Of a stretch of DNA of 64,000 bases, positions 33,406-44,240 are shown one piece after another; within the stretch, counting starts at the first letter, position 1; each line of letters begins with the position of its first letter. Location of the stretch: NCBI RefSeq assembly GCF_029784155.1, contig NC_073691.1, positions 123,628,714 to 123,692,713 of the forward strand, in the 5' to 3' direction. The stretch comes from Uranotaenia lowii (Eukaryota; Arthropoda; Insecta; Diptera; Culicidae). A program made the translations under genes and the position numbers. A model generated the notes under the pieces. The model did not search any database, was not told where the DNA came from, and worked only from the letters and a program-made list of their open reading frames with translations.

Positions 33406-33677
33406 GTATACATCGCAATCGGGGTGATAACAAATTTTAATCAGCTGTCAAAAGTGCGCGTACCGCTTGAATAAATTTTGAGCAACCACCTTTCACAATC
33501 GATATTGAGCAAATAGCGCTATCCGAAGTTATTTAAAACGAGCGTTTTCATTTAACGACAAAAAATGATTTGTCATTTTAAAGTTTTGTTAATTAAGACT
33601 GAGTTTGTGTAAATTAAAGTTTCATTGAAACAAACACTAACAATAACTCTGTAAAATTACATCATATGTGATGTAAA
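33406..33677. other. Remainder of the ACATCA element upstream of the LINE, no exon confirmed
   Basis: Right flank of the I-like insertion, leading into the subterminal ACATCATATGTGATGTAA motif at about 33,658-33,676. No convincing exon is seen. Confidence 0.4.
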
Positions 33678-34477
33678 CTGCCCCTACTCGCATAACAGTC
33701 CCATATGAATTTTCGTCATTTTTCATCTAACCTGACAGTTCGTCATTTTGAACATAAGGCTTCAATATAAAACAATAAAAAAGAGATTTTGTTCTAGAAA
33801 TTTTGAAAAAAATATCAACTCGTGGCTGTCCCATATGAAATATACCCGCATAACAGTCCCATATGTGAAATATCACGGATTTGGTTTCTTTTCAATGCTT
33901 CTTTCGGCGAAATAGTCTTTGATTTATTGCTTCGAATCATTTAAAAAAGATTTAAACTCACTTGATGTCGAATTATGCACACTAGTTCTCGAAGGCAGGT
34001 AAGTAAGAAGGAAGGAATGTCTTCCTGAGCAAAAAACTAACCGATGCAATCAAAATCGTAAAAAGATTCAACTTACAATGAAGAATTCACGATATTTTTC
34101 CAAAAGTGTGTTTCTTTTTCTGATAACTGCATTTAGAAGTTCAAAAATGATCAAATTTAAGTTTAAGAAAGTAGCTTGGTTAGCAAAACATATTCTGGAT
34201 GGGACTGTTATGCGAGTAGATTTGAAAAAGGTCTCAAATATGCTCGCATAACAGTCCCATAACGAATAAAATGGTGCTCCCGACGTTACCGATGGCCCAA
34301 TTTCTAAAATTTCAGGTCGTACGATTTATTATGACAACCTAGAACACATTCCATCAAACGATTTTCGTTTATGCTGAATGTAATGGTTATAGTTTAAAAA
34401 TATATTCCAAAACAGAAAAAGCTGATTTTCTCGCTTGCTTGTTTTTGCATATGGGACTGTTATGAAAGTAGGGGCAG
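33678..34477. mobile_element. 800-bp MITE with internal copies of its own terminal motif
   Basis: Ends are CTGCCCCTACTCGCATAACA and, reverse-complemented, CTGCCCCTACTTTCATAACA. TAAA occurs on both sides (33674-33677; 34478-34481). Comparison with the matching undisturbed arm at 25,172-25,200 shows the empty site had one TAAA. The motif CATAACAGTCCCATA occurs five times or more (near 33,689, 33,846, 34,199, 34,242 and 34,450) in both orientations. No coding capacity. Confidence 0.85.
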
Positions 34478-34835
34478 TAAAGAAAATGAAACATCACAAA
34501 TGACGGGATTTTCAGTGCGAGTTAAATATTACACGTCTGTAAAATTTTAAAGACGTGTAACATTCGAAAGCATGTAAAATTAGTTCACACTGAAAATTCC
34601 ATCATAAGTGATGCTTCTTTTGATTTACATCATATGTGATGTAAGCTTACATCAAAAATCGCGTTCTGTGTCAAGTAATATTCGTGCCATTAGATTTCCG
34701 TGCTGTGAAGGATTCAAATTTTCATTAGTCTGTTAATTTACATTAAAAAATCGCATTCTGCGTCCTGTATTATTAAAGGTTTTCAATTTCAGTGTTGTTA
34801 AGGATTCAGATTTTTTTTCTGTGTACCGGCCAAGA

Positions 34836-35335
34836 TCTATCAGTATAACCTGGTATCCTATACAATATAATCTCGCTCCCCTCCCTCAGTCTCCACTATA
34901 AATTACAGTTGTCTCCCTCTATTTCTCCCCTCTATAATACCCATTCAAAATTTCGCCGACGGCCTCGAAGAAAATTCTATCGGAACCAATCCCCCCTCAT
35001 CCGCCGACTCTTTCTGATTTCTGGTCCTGGTACTAAACGCTGCCCACAATTCCATTCCACGAACAAACGGATCACCGGAAAAACTTCTGTCCCTTGATAC
35101 AGTCCGGAAGTAGAAAACGCCATAAAGACACTTCGGAAAAAAATAAGAGCCCTTTGGCGAATGCCTGATAATAATCCCCAAAAACCGAAAGCTTTAGCTG
35201 AATTCAAAGCTAGCTCAAAGCTAGCACGGGTTGCTATAAAGTTAGCCAAGGAAAACAGCTGGAATGAATTTCTCGAATAGATTCAGCCAGACACACCCTC
35301 ATCCAAGCTGTGGAACAAGCTAAAGAAATGAACCG
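34836..35335 (+). pseudogene. LOA/Lian-like LINE, segment after the insertion
   Basis: Around 35,135-35,335 the translation reads KIRALWRMPDNNPQKPKALA, then EFKASSKLARVAIKLAKENS and SSKLWNKLKK. This is the linker typical of LOA-like ORF2 proteins between endonuclease and RT. Stops and frame changes are present (for example TAG after NEFLE). The RT domain itself is not seen, so the copy ends or is deleted at about 35,335. Confidence 0.6.
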
Positions 35336-35835
35336 AATATTCGGTCGGCCGAATACCGCCCAAAAACCGTTAGACCGAATATTCGGCTCACCGAATAGTT
35401 GAGCAAAGTATTACGTTCTATGCAGCTCAAAATTTAAGTTCTTATTGATACGTTCAAGTTCCAAAACAAGCCTTAATAAACTTCTATTCACCTTCCAGCG
35501 GCCTTTTAATTCAGCTTCCAAAAAATCGTAAAATGAGCGAAAAATCTCTCTCTATCTCAACTGCACCCTAGACATCGGTTCATATCACCTTCTCTTGATT
35601 ATTTACTATGTTCTGGACATGGCCGAAATCACGGAAAAATCTATAATTTCACAGAATTTTGAACAAATTTTCATCACAGAATCTGTGTCACAGAAAACAT
35701 AATTTTTGAAATCATCACAGATTTTATAGATTTTGTACGCATTTCCAAAATCATAAATTTTATGTTAACGTAAACTTTGAATTTCTTACTTTGTTTTACA
35801 AAATCATGCTATTCGATTGGTAATGTTAATTCATT
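35336..35835. other. Intergenic DNA, no gene seen
   Basis: Contains a small cluster of CGAATATTCGG-type palindromic words at 35,334-35,395. Otherwise unremarkable and AT-rich. Confidence 0.45.
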
Positions 35836-36091
35836 TTTTTAAGTGAAATGTAAAAAGACTCATTTCTTCATGGATTTTGATAGAAATGTATGCTTGGTAC
35901 CGCCATGATGCCAAGCGCCGGATTCCAAACTCGACAAATTGCTCAATTGCTTCTTTCCTACATTTCCTACATATATCGCATCGGAATGGTCTAATTACCA
36001 AATTACTTATTGAGAAAAAACTTTCCCGTCTTGGGGATTGAAGCCCGACCTTCGAGGTGAGAATCGAACATGCTACCACAAGACCATGCCT
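35836..36091 (-). mobile_element. Candidate tRNA-derived SINE
   Basis: On the minus strand the 5' part reads GGCATGGTCTTGTGGTAGCA, resembling a pol III A box. About 35 nt later comes GGTCGGGCTTCAATCCC, resembling a B box. The spacing fits a tRNA-like promoter of a SINE. The 3' side runs into A/T-rich DNA. No target duplication was identified, and the call rests on box similarity only. Confidence 0.5.
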
Positions 36092-36103
36092 AGATATTGC
36101 TCT

Positions 36104-37076
36104 GCAACGTAGTTCCACCTCCCCGTGGTGCAGAGTGGAAACGTGTCTACAGACTTGTCACCTGTAGATGTACGGCCAAGAGAACTACACGTCAAACTTG
36201 GTACAGTCAGCTACCGATGGGCTGTGTGCCGAGTGTGGCAAAAACGTGGTGCGACTGGGCACCTTGGTACCAGTGCTCAGTTGCAAGAGGGAGGGGTCGT
36301 AACGTGTATCGGGTAGTCGCGACCCCGATATGCGGGACGACCAAATGTTTGGCGAGTTTCGATCGATCTGCCTTTTGGGCAGGTTCCTGGCCCCGATTCG
36401 CGGTTACGATTGACTCACGACAGACAGAGGGGCCTTGTGCCGTAACATGTGGCGCCCAGTGGATGGGCCTCAGGTTGAGTCTCGAAGAGTCGAGACGGAG
36501 AAATAGTAGGATGTGAGGTTATCTCCAGACCCGAGGAGAGGCGAGTTGTTCTCGTCTCGAATTGGGTCAAGAGACGTTTTGAACGAGGGCCCTCGAGACA
36601 CGAGGAGAGGTGGGTATTGACGCCTCAATTTGTGTCAAGAGGAGGAATGTGAGAGGGTCTCGAGTCACGAGGAGAGGCGAGTTGTTCTCGTCTCGAATTG
36701 TGACAAGAGGCCATATGTGGGACTCGAGTCACGAGTAGCGGCGAACGGACTGCCAACCCGTAAGTCGTGAATCGTGACAAAGAGTGGATGATGATTTCTG
36801 GTGTAGTACGTATAAAAACGAGTATTTGCAGTGGAGCGCATTGCGCGAGTATGGTCTCCCATGTCGGGTATAGCCTTCGTTGCAGGTCCGGATGGGAATA
36901 ATGGCCAGAGGCCCCAGGTGGATTTTATGGCGTAGGGGTACATAGTATCATGAGTCGTCCAATTGCACCCATGGACCCAGAGTAGCAAACTGGGGGGACG
37001 CAGTGGCTCGCCGTGCCTTGGATTGCAATCCGTAAAAAGGATTTACCACCTGGGTGATCAACTAATAAAAAAAAAA
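36104..37076 (+). mobile_element. Poly(A)-tailed retroelement of unknown class with internal tandem repeats
   Basis: A 12-bp direct repeat with one mismatch (AGATATTGCTCT at 36092-36103; AGATATTGTTCT at 37077-37088) and a terminal A run (37066-37077) mark target-primed insertion. The body is unusually GC-rich for the window and has no RT. It may be a SINE-like element or a retroposed non-coding RNA. It ends CCGTAAAAAGGATTTACCACC before the tail, a small hairpin. Confidence 0.75.
36527..36790 (+). repeat. Four tandem ~65-bp units
   Basis: Four imperfect units with the core CGAGGAGAGGCGAGTTG and TCTCGTCTCGAATTG(T/G)G(T)CAAGAG start near 36,530, 36,600, 36,665 and 36,728. Each unit contains GAGACGAGAA/TTGTTCTCGTCTC-type inverted words, so the RNA would fold into repeated hairpins. 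Confidence 0.8.
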
Positions 37077-37089
37077 AGATATTGTTCTA

Positions 37090-39360
37090 AATGAAACTAA
37101 AACTTGAAGTGGTGATTTGATTTTGAAAGCACCCCAATGCACTTTATGTGACACCAAATCCCATTTTGAGCACTTTTGTGCCCTTTATGAGACTTAAGTC
37201 CCGTACAACGTACGTATAAATCACTTTTGCAACTTTCAAATTCATAAAGTTCACTAAAGGGAATTGGGCAGTTGATTCTCTTTGTTAGCCAATATGTAAC
37301 TTTCAATGCCTTCATGCAAGTAAATATGTGACTTTGGTTGCTTGGGATATGATTAAAAAATGACAAGAGTTCCATGTTTTCGAAAATCTTTGAATGCTTT
37401 CGATTTGTCCTTATAAATCTTGGAACACTGCTGGCCCACAGTGGTCCAATTCTCAAAAAAGCTGGCAAAAAGTCTGTTTTCAACCATTTTTGCTCTGAAA
37501 CCTTCCAAAATTGTTCAATAATTATAAATTCACAAAAAATAATATATTATTTTCATATTTACTTTTAAATTTCTTTTGTTATTTTAAGAATTAGAAAAAT
37601 TTAATTTATTTTAATATCTCAGTAAGTAAATTCTTGTATTAAAATTTTCCAACAGATGGCTGCAAAATCTATCACATCCTAGAAAGGTTAATTGAATCAA
37701 AAATTATCTCAAAATTACAATACATATGAAATTGAATCAATACAGATTGACCTGACAACGCTCTAGTAACGACCACTTTTTAAATTTTTCATTAATTAAC
37801 GAGTCAATATAATAATTTTATGATAGATGGGAATTGTTCAACAGTTTCGCCACTACTGATCAAAATTTTGAAATTAAGGTTTGTAGGCTTTTTTCTTAAA
37901 TGATGATTTGTTATATCAATGGTTGTTCTAACAAATAACACTTAATTTACATTTTAAACGAGAAATACAAACTTTTTGCTTCATATTTTCTAAATTTTTT
38001 AATTTAACATTTAATATTTATTTTTAAATATAAATCCGCCTGGAATGGTTCTTAGCTGACTTGTTTTCCGTAGTGTAGTTTGTCAGTATAATTTATTTAA
38101 GATTAATAGATCGATTATTATTTTACACATTTTGGAACTCTATTTTTATATTCTTTGAGTAAAGAATAGGAAAACAAAGAAATACTGAGAACCGTTGCTG
38201 CCGGTGTCAAGCCCGGAAAAAGGATGAGACAATTTTTTTTTTGTTTTTATTTTCATTTTTTTTTATTTGTTTTTTTTTATTTATCTATTTTTATTTTTTT
38301 TTTTAATTTTTTTTTCATTTTTATTTATTTATATATTTTTGTTGTTGTTTTCTTTCTCTTTCAATTTAGTTTTTTTTGTCATTAGTTTTTTTTTCATTAT
38401 TTTTTCTTTTACAAAATTTGATTCTTATTTTTTTTAATTTTTATCATTTATTTACTATGTTATAAGTGTTTTTCTTTGTTTGTTTTGTTTATTTATTCAT
38501 TTTTGAATTTATCTTTAATGTTATTTAGTATGTTTCGTGTCTTATAAATTTGTTCTGTGTTTGTTCTTTTTTAATTCTTTTTATTCTGATCGTTCGGAGG
38601 TTGGGTTCTTTTTTTTCAGATATATTCAAACAGTTGGAAAGGAGTGGGTTAACATATTTAAATACCATTCTCCTCCCCAATGCTCCAGTGGATGTGTATT
38701 TGCGGTTTATGAATTACGAGGGATTATTCTTAAATCTAGCTTTTTTCAATCACTGGGGGCTAATTGGGTGGAAATGATATTTCGTGTTTTATGTTTGTGA
38801 AACATATCTGTCTCCTGTGTTGTTTTTATAGTGTTTTAGTTCAAGTAACAAACAAACAGTCTTAATCATTTTAAAATCGTAGACGTACAACGTAGACAAC
38901 TGCGTGAGGCGGTAGGGTAGGGCTATGCTCAAACGATAAAATAGGCTCTTGTATCCATATTTTTATGAATTTGCATGATTCTGTGATAGGAATAATGTAG
39001 ATTACTTCTCCTATTCATTCGAGCTATTAGTTTGAACTGGGCTTCTTTTTATATATTAAAAGATCATATGAACTAAAATCCTTTTTTTTTTGTTTTTTTT
39101 TGCTTTCTTTTTTTCTCTTTTTTTTTTGTTTTTCATGTATGCATGTATTACCGCCACTACCGCCAAATCAATTGGTTATACGATGACACGGGACGTCGAG
39201 TTTGAAATAACTCGAGTAAACTTCAAGCCATCACCTAACATCAAAGGACCCCTAAGATGGTTTCGCAACATATGGATCTCATCCCAAGGATTTTATCAAC
39301 AGCTGAACATAGAGTTCTATAACATGGTGAGAGCGTTCCATTTAATTTTATTGTTTTAAA
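37090..39360. other. AT-rich intergenic DNA with a T-rich tract, no gene supported
   Basis: About 38,228-38,600 is an almost pure T/TTTA tract. A frame at 39090-39359 includes MTRDVEFEITRVNFKPSPNI and could be an exon, but no splice acceptor or related frame was confirmed. A short segment at 37,433-37,490 (CCCACAGTGGTCCAA) is repeated inverted at about 43,030-43,085. Confidence 0.4.
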
Positions 39361-41901
39361 TCTAATACAGTCCCCCCACAATCATGGGTCACACACAATT
39401 ATTAGTCACCGGTCATTTGAACTGCTGATATCTACTAAACTAAAAGAAATTTTTTCATACTACTATTTTTAGTTTATCGATAATATCATCAAAATGCATT
39501 AAAAATATTATGGGTGCGCTTGATAACAGTTAAATTGCTGTTTGTATAGTTTTTGTCATATGTTAATAATTATCTGTTGAACTATCGCAAAAATTTCCAA
39601 TGTTTTAAGGTTGACATCTTAAACCGTTAAGCCCCTTATGCGCGTATTTGAAAAATTCCAACAAAATAAATAGGTCTCATATAAGCAAAAAGGACGAGTT
39701 TACGTTTTCCAAATGAAACTGAGCAAATAAAACGCGAAATTTCAAAATTATTGGCAAAATAAAATTGACCCATAATTGTTACAACATTTACCCAATTTCC
39801 CACAATCATGGGTCACTGTTTTGCTAGCAAAGCAAAACATTTCTTGGTTGCTATAGCTCAACCCAAATGCCCCTTGAGTTTATGCTATCAAAGAATGCCC
39901 CTGAATGTTTTCCTGAAACGCGATGATTTCCACGTTGATATTCGGGTGTTGCCATGGACTTCTATGTGACTAATAATTGTGAGTAATTTGACTAATAATT
40001 GTTACGGTCTACAATTTTGACCCATAATTGTGGTTTTGTAAAACGCTGATTGTTTCGGTAAATTATGTAATTTTGTAACAAAACTGAAAATAAAAACACA
40101 TTTGAACTCAAAGAGGAAGCATTTAATGACTGAAATTCATGCAAAGTTTTATTTTTGGTCAACTAACACTCGAACAAACTAGCATTTTGTGTTGAAAGGA
40201 TACGTTAAGTGACTAATTATTGTGGGGGAACTGTATATAAAGATGAGTTGGACTATATATGTTTGTTTGTATGCACCTTATGCAAATCCACACCGCTTGA
40301 CCGATCAGCCTGAAATTTGGTACAGTTATGTGTTTGGACCATGGGAAGGTTTTAGTAATAGTTTCGAGCCCCTCCCACCTGAGAAAAGGGACCCTCCCAA
40401 AGAACTTTCGTTTTTATTCCCACGAACCAAAAGTCATGGCACCTGTTTTGCCAACCGATTTTCGTTTCTTTTGGCGGGGTTGTTTTCACCATCACCATGG
40501 GCCGGGCATTAGAAACGACCATCCAGAGCTCACGTGTACTGGAAAGCAAATCAAAGCCTGCTAGCGATTTAAAAATTCATAGCGAAGTTTTTGGCGGGTT
40601 TTTTTCCTTCTACTGTTCAAAGCACGTGGTACTGGTACGAGGTATTTGATTGCAATAATGAGCCTTAATTAAGGATTAAAAAATACAATTACCCTGTTAG
40701 GAATATATTGACTAGAATTTCAGTGGTTTTCAAAGTGCTCTCTACCGCCACCCGGGGGCTTTGAGAGTCTAAAAGGATACACAGTGAGCTGAAAAGTGAA
40801 CAGTGAATAACTATTTCAACTGGAGGCTGAAAAACTAATGAACAGCGTTTTCATAGACTCCAGCTTTTAAGAACCAACCATTTTCATATTTTTAGGATTC
40901 CTTATAAAGAAAGAAAAAATAATAAGATTCAGAGTTATACTTTGAAGGCTGCAATTTCAATGCTTTGATAGCCGCCGGGAAATTTAAACGGGGGAGTAGA
41001 AATTTTATTAGATAATAAAATCTGAGGTTATAAGCTTTATACAGTTCTATTTCATTGACCAATTTATAACTTTTGATTTATTTTTGGCCATCAATGTGTT
41101 CAATTCTACCATCCAATTTGGAAAAAAATCGTTTGGTAATGCGAGTTCAAACAAATGATTAAAAAGAATTTTAACATTGATCATTCTTCAAAATAATAAA
41201 CAGAATGATAGTGTCCGAGGATAAAAAACTTAAAAAGAACTCAAATAAGACCATTTCAATAACATTTAAATGGTAATTTCGGTTCAGAGATGATTTATTT
41301 TCGATAACTCAAAGAAACTTTTAGTAAAACATTCTACATTTAAGAAAAACTAATCATAAAACAGTGTTCAATTAAAAAGCGAAAAAAGCACACATACAAT
41401 TGAAAACATGCAAAATGAGTCTAAAACATAGTTCAACAAGGTTCGGAAGTGTTTTCTGAAAATTTTTAAGTGAATAAAACTTAAATATACCATTTTACAA
41501 GTAGATCATCCATCTTGAAAAGTGGAATAATCTCCAAAAGAGATTTTCATCGAATGGAGGATGGGAAAGATAGAAAATTATTTTATCATTTGCATTTAAA
41601 AAATTAAAGGGCAAATCTATTCGAGCTTCTTAGAAAAAAACTGGGTTAAAAAAAAAGTTTTTCGTGATAGGGAAAGGGAAAGAAAATTATTTTGAAAATC
41701 TATTGATAATCCTCAAAACTATATGCTTCTTCAAAAAAAAATTAAATCGATAAACACAGTGAAACAAAACATACGTGGCCAAACATGAGCCAAATTTCTT
41801 TAAATGACGAATATAAAGCTTCCAACATTTCAAAAAATCAAACAACTCATTTTGATTTATATTTTTTGTGAACCCGAGCAAGGCCGGGTAAAATAAGCTA
41901 G
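39361..41901 (+). mobile_element. Non-autonomous Helitron
   Basis: The 5' end TCTAATATATAAAGATGAGTT (read across the MITE) and the inner text CGCTTGACCGAT(C)AGCCTGAAATTTGG are typical of insect Helitrons. The 3' end has a short hairpin ACCCG...CGGGT (about 41,871-41,890) followed by CTAG. The element lies between A (39360) and T (41902), the Helitron host dinucleotide. No Rep/helicase frame is present, so it is non-autonomous. Confidence 0.8.
39368..40233. mobile_element. TA-flanked MITE inserted 7 bp inside the Helitron
   Basis: Left end CAGTCCCCCCACAATCATGG; the reverse complement of the right end is CAGTTCCCCCACAATAATTA. TA brackets it (39366-39367; 40234-40235). The words CACAATCATGGGTCAC and GACCCATAATTGT recur inside (near 39,790, 39,958-40,000 and 40,020). 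No transposase, 866 bp. Confidence 0.85.
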
Positions 41902-43150
41902 TTATATATAAATACTGTAGTTAGATTCGTTGGGATTAATTAAGCGACCTGTCTCAAACCGCCAACGTATTTCCTCCAACTGGTATCATGAGGGGTCAGT
42001 TCACTATCTTGTTCTGCTTTCAGTTCATATTCATCTGAAGTGGACTTAAGGAAGTGCAGGATGGTATAACCAACGTCTCAAGATCGCTTACTATTCTAAG
42101 CTGCCTACTCTAAACTTTTATTTCCCTGACCCCTCTACCCACATTTCATTTTCAGCGTCAGCTTCCCACAGCTATTTAAACGCCACAAAAAAAAAAAATA
42201 TTTATTTTTAAATATATTTCATATTTCATATTTTTAAAATAATACCATAAAAGTTTCTAACAATTTTTAAAGTTTCCATTGGTTCTCATGAATATTGAAC
42301 AGCAAAAAAGATTTTATGATGTGAAAAATAATCAGAAGAATATTTGAGAAACCGTAGTTTAATTATGTTTCGGGAGTTTTCCTAATAGTAAAAATGTCAC
42401 GAAAATTCATACTGATAGTGCTTCAAAATATGAAAAGGATGTTTTATGAATGGATTTTTGAGAAAAATCAACCCAGAGATCCAATTAAATATCAATATAG
42501 TGCGCGATCCGAGAGGTTATTGGCTTGGAAGTTAAATTTGATGAAAATAGTGGTTCAACTCTTTGACGTCGTTTTCCAAAAATGGCAAAAAAAGGCAGCC
42601 CAATTTGCCATATTTTGTAGCCCAGAAATGTGGGAATCTATCCAACGTAAAATTAGAGTGGAGTTATGTGGAGTTTTTTTTAAATCTCTAGTTGAAGTTA
42701 TAAAATTCAAAATATTTATCGTTTTTTGCAACTAAATTCCATATAAATAATTTCAACTTTATTCCAAATCACAAATGTTTATTAGATAAAGTGTAAAATA
42801 TGCCCAACAAAAATATAAAAATAATTGCAAAGCAATATGTATTCGCGATTTAAATATCTATTCGTTTTTCAATGTAAGCAAATCTTTGCGAATTTTTCAA
42901 AAAAATATTCAATCTTTTCTTAGCATTTCTTTGAGAACTCCGAAACGGGTAAACTTTAAACTATAATTTTCATGGTTTCATTTAGCTTGAAAATGCGGGA
43001 ACACGATGAAATATTTGAATAGATAATTATGAGCGCTTCAAAAACCGACTTTCTGCCAGCTTTTCTGGGATTTGGACCACTGTGCGGCCCTTTAACCGGA
43101 GAATCGGCGCGGGAACCTAAAGTAAGTAAGTAAGCACGGTACAATGTAAA
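41902..43150. other. Intergenic DNA, possible retroelement 3' end, no gene supported
   Basis: The stretch 41,920-42,199 ends in an A run (about 42,187-42,199) and may be the 3' UTR of a poly(A)-tailed element whose body lies on the far side of the Helitron. The frame 42394-42735 has no recognisable motif. Confidence 0.4.
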
Positions 43151-43164
43151 CGGTTGAAATGTAG

Positions 43165-44172
43165 TAGTTGGGACACAGAGAACAGAGTTCGAGCTGGAGC
43201 TCAACACGTGTGAGTGAATACCAACCTAAGTTTCAAACCAAATGCGTAAGTGGACTAACATACATAAGATGTCGCTACCGGTACACCTATTTTTGTTTTC
43301 ATTTTTTCGACACGCTTAGAAATTAATACACATCGCTTATCTCAAAGGAGGCCAGTGCAATGTATGACAGTAACACAAATTTTGGTGTAATAAATTTTAA
43401 AACATCATGACTTAAAAAAAATGTAAATATTTCAATCACAATTGAACGCTGTCATATGCCCCATATTGTTCAAACAATTTTGGCGCTGAATTGAAAGTTG
43501 AATTCGAAGTGTTAAAGTATGTGTTGGGATTTTACTATCAGTTAACAGTTTTCTAGAACAGAAAATGTGAACATAAATGTTATAATTGTAAACTATGGCT
43601 CGATATTCTGGTTGATGTTACCTGAGATCGATAGATGAGGACTTGTAACTCAGGGTTAGTGAATCAGTAGAAATGAATAAAGTTATTAATAAACATGAGT
43701 TACAAGATAACATCCACCGGAATACCGACCCATAATTAACAATTATAACATTTATGTTCACATTCTCTGCTCTAGAAAACTATTTACTGACAGACATACT
43801 TTAAAACTTGGAATTCAACTTTCAACTCAGCGCCAATATTTATTGAACAATATAGAACATATGCTGGGACATATGCCAGCGATTAAAGTATGATTGAAAT
43901 ATGATTTGCATTTTTGAAAATCAAGATGTTCTTAAAATTTATTAAACAAAAAGTTGTATTACTCTCATACATTGCAATGGCCTCATTTGAGATAAGCTAT
44001 GAGTATTAATTTCTAAGCGTGTCGAAAAAATGGAAAAATATGTGTACTGGTAGCGACATCTTATGGATGTTAGTCCACTTACGAATTTGGTTTGAAACTT
44101 AGGTGGGTATTCTCACACACGTTTTCAACAAATTTTTGTTCGGAGCCCGATGTCTGTTCTCTGTGGTTGGGA
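43165..44172. repeat. ~1-kb foldback with ~450-bp inverted arms
   Basis: The sequence from about 43,165 to 43,640 is repeated inverted from about 44,172 to 43,710. Matching tracts include CACAGAGAACAG, ACCTAAGTTTCAAACC, AAGATGTCGCTACC / GGTAGCGACATCTTA, TTTCGACACGCTTAG and GAACATAAATGTTATAATTG. The central spacer is about 70 bp. No target duplication was found. The RNA from either strand would form a near-complete hairpin. Confidence 0.85.
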
Positions 44173-44240
44173 TGTCATTTGGCGCTTACCGTTCGAGTCC
44201 TGTTGAATCTCTATTGAGAAAGATATTGATTGATGCTCAT

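Larger units (their letters stand above)
25148..34829. mobile_element. TIR element with ACATCATATGTGATGTAA motifs, split by later insertions
   Basis: The left end is CTACACACTACCAAAAAAAT; the reverse complement of the right end starts GGTACACAGAAAAAAAATCT. Both subterminal zones carry the palindrome-like ACATCACATATGATGTAA and a shared tract with GAAGCATCA, then TTACACGTCTTT (left about 25,172-25,350; right about 33,655-33,677 and 34,482-34,700). Subtracting the I-like LINE (26,525-33,392) and the MITE (33,678-34,477) leaves about 2 kb, with a minus-strand, intron-bearing gene fragment inside. A related copy lies at about 49,010-50,632. Confidence 0.62.

Noticed and set aside
36097..36516. 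139-codon frame in a GC-rich stretch
   Set aside because: It lies inside a target-duplicated, poly(A)-tailed retroelement; the translation is Arg/Cys-rich low-complexity with no motif.
39090..39359. Possible exon with MTRDVEFEITRVNFKPSPN
   Set aside because: The translation looks coding-like, but no acceptor, donor or homologous family could be assigned, and it abuts the Helitron end.
42394..42735. 113-codon plus-strand frame starting MSRKFILIVLQNMK
   Set aside because: No recognisable domain; it resembles fragments of repeated AT-rich DNA, so I did not call a gene.
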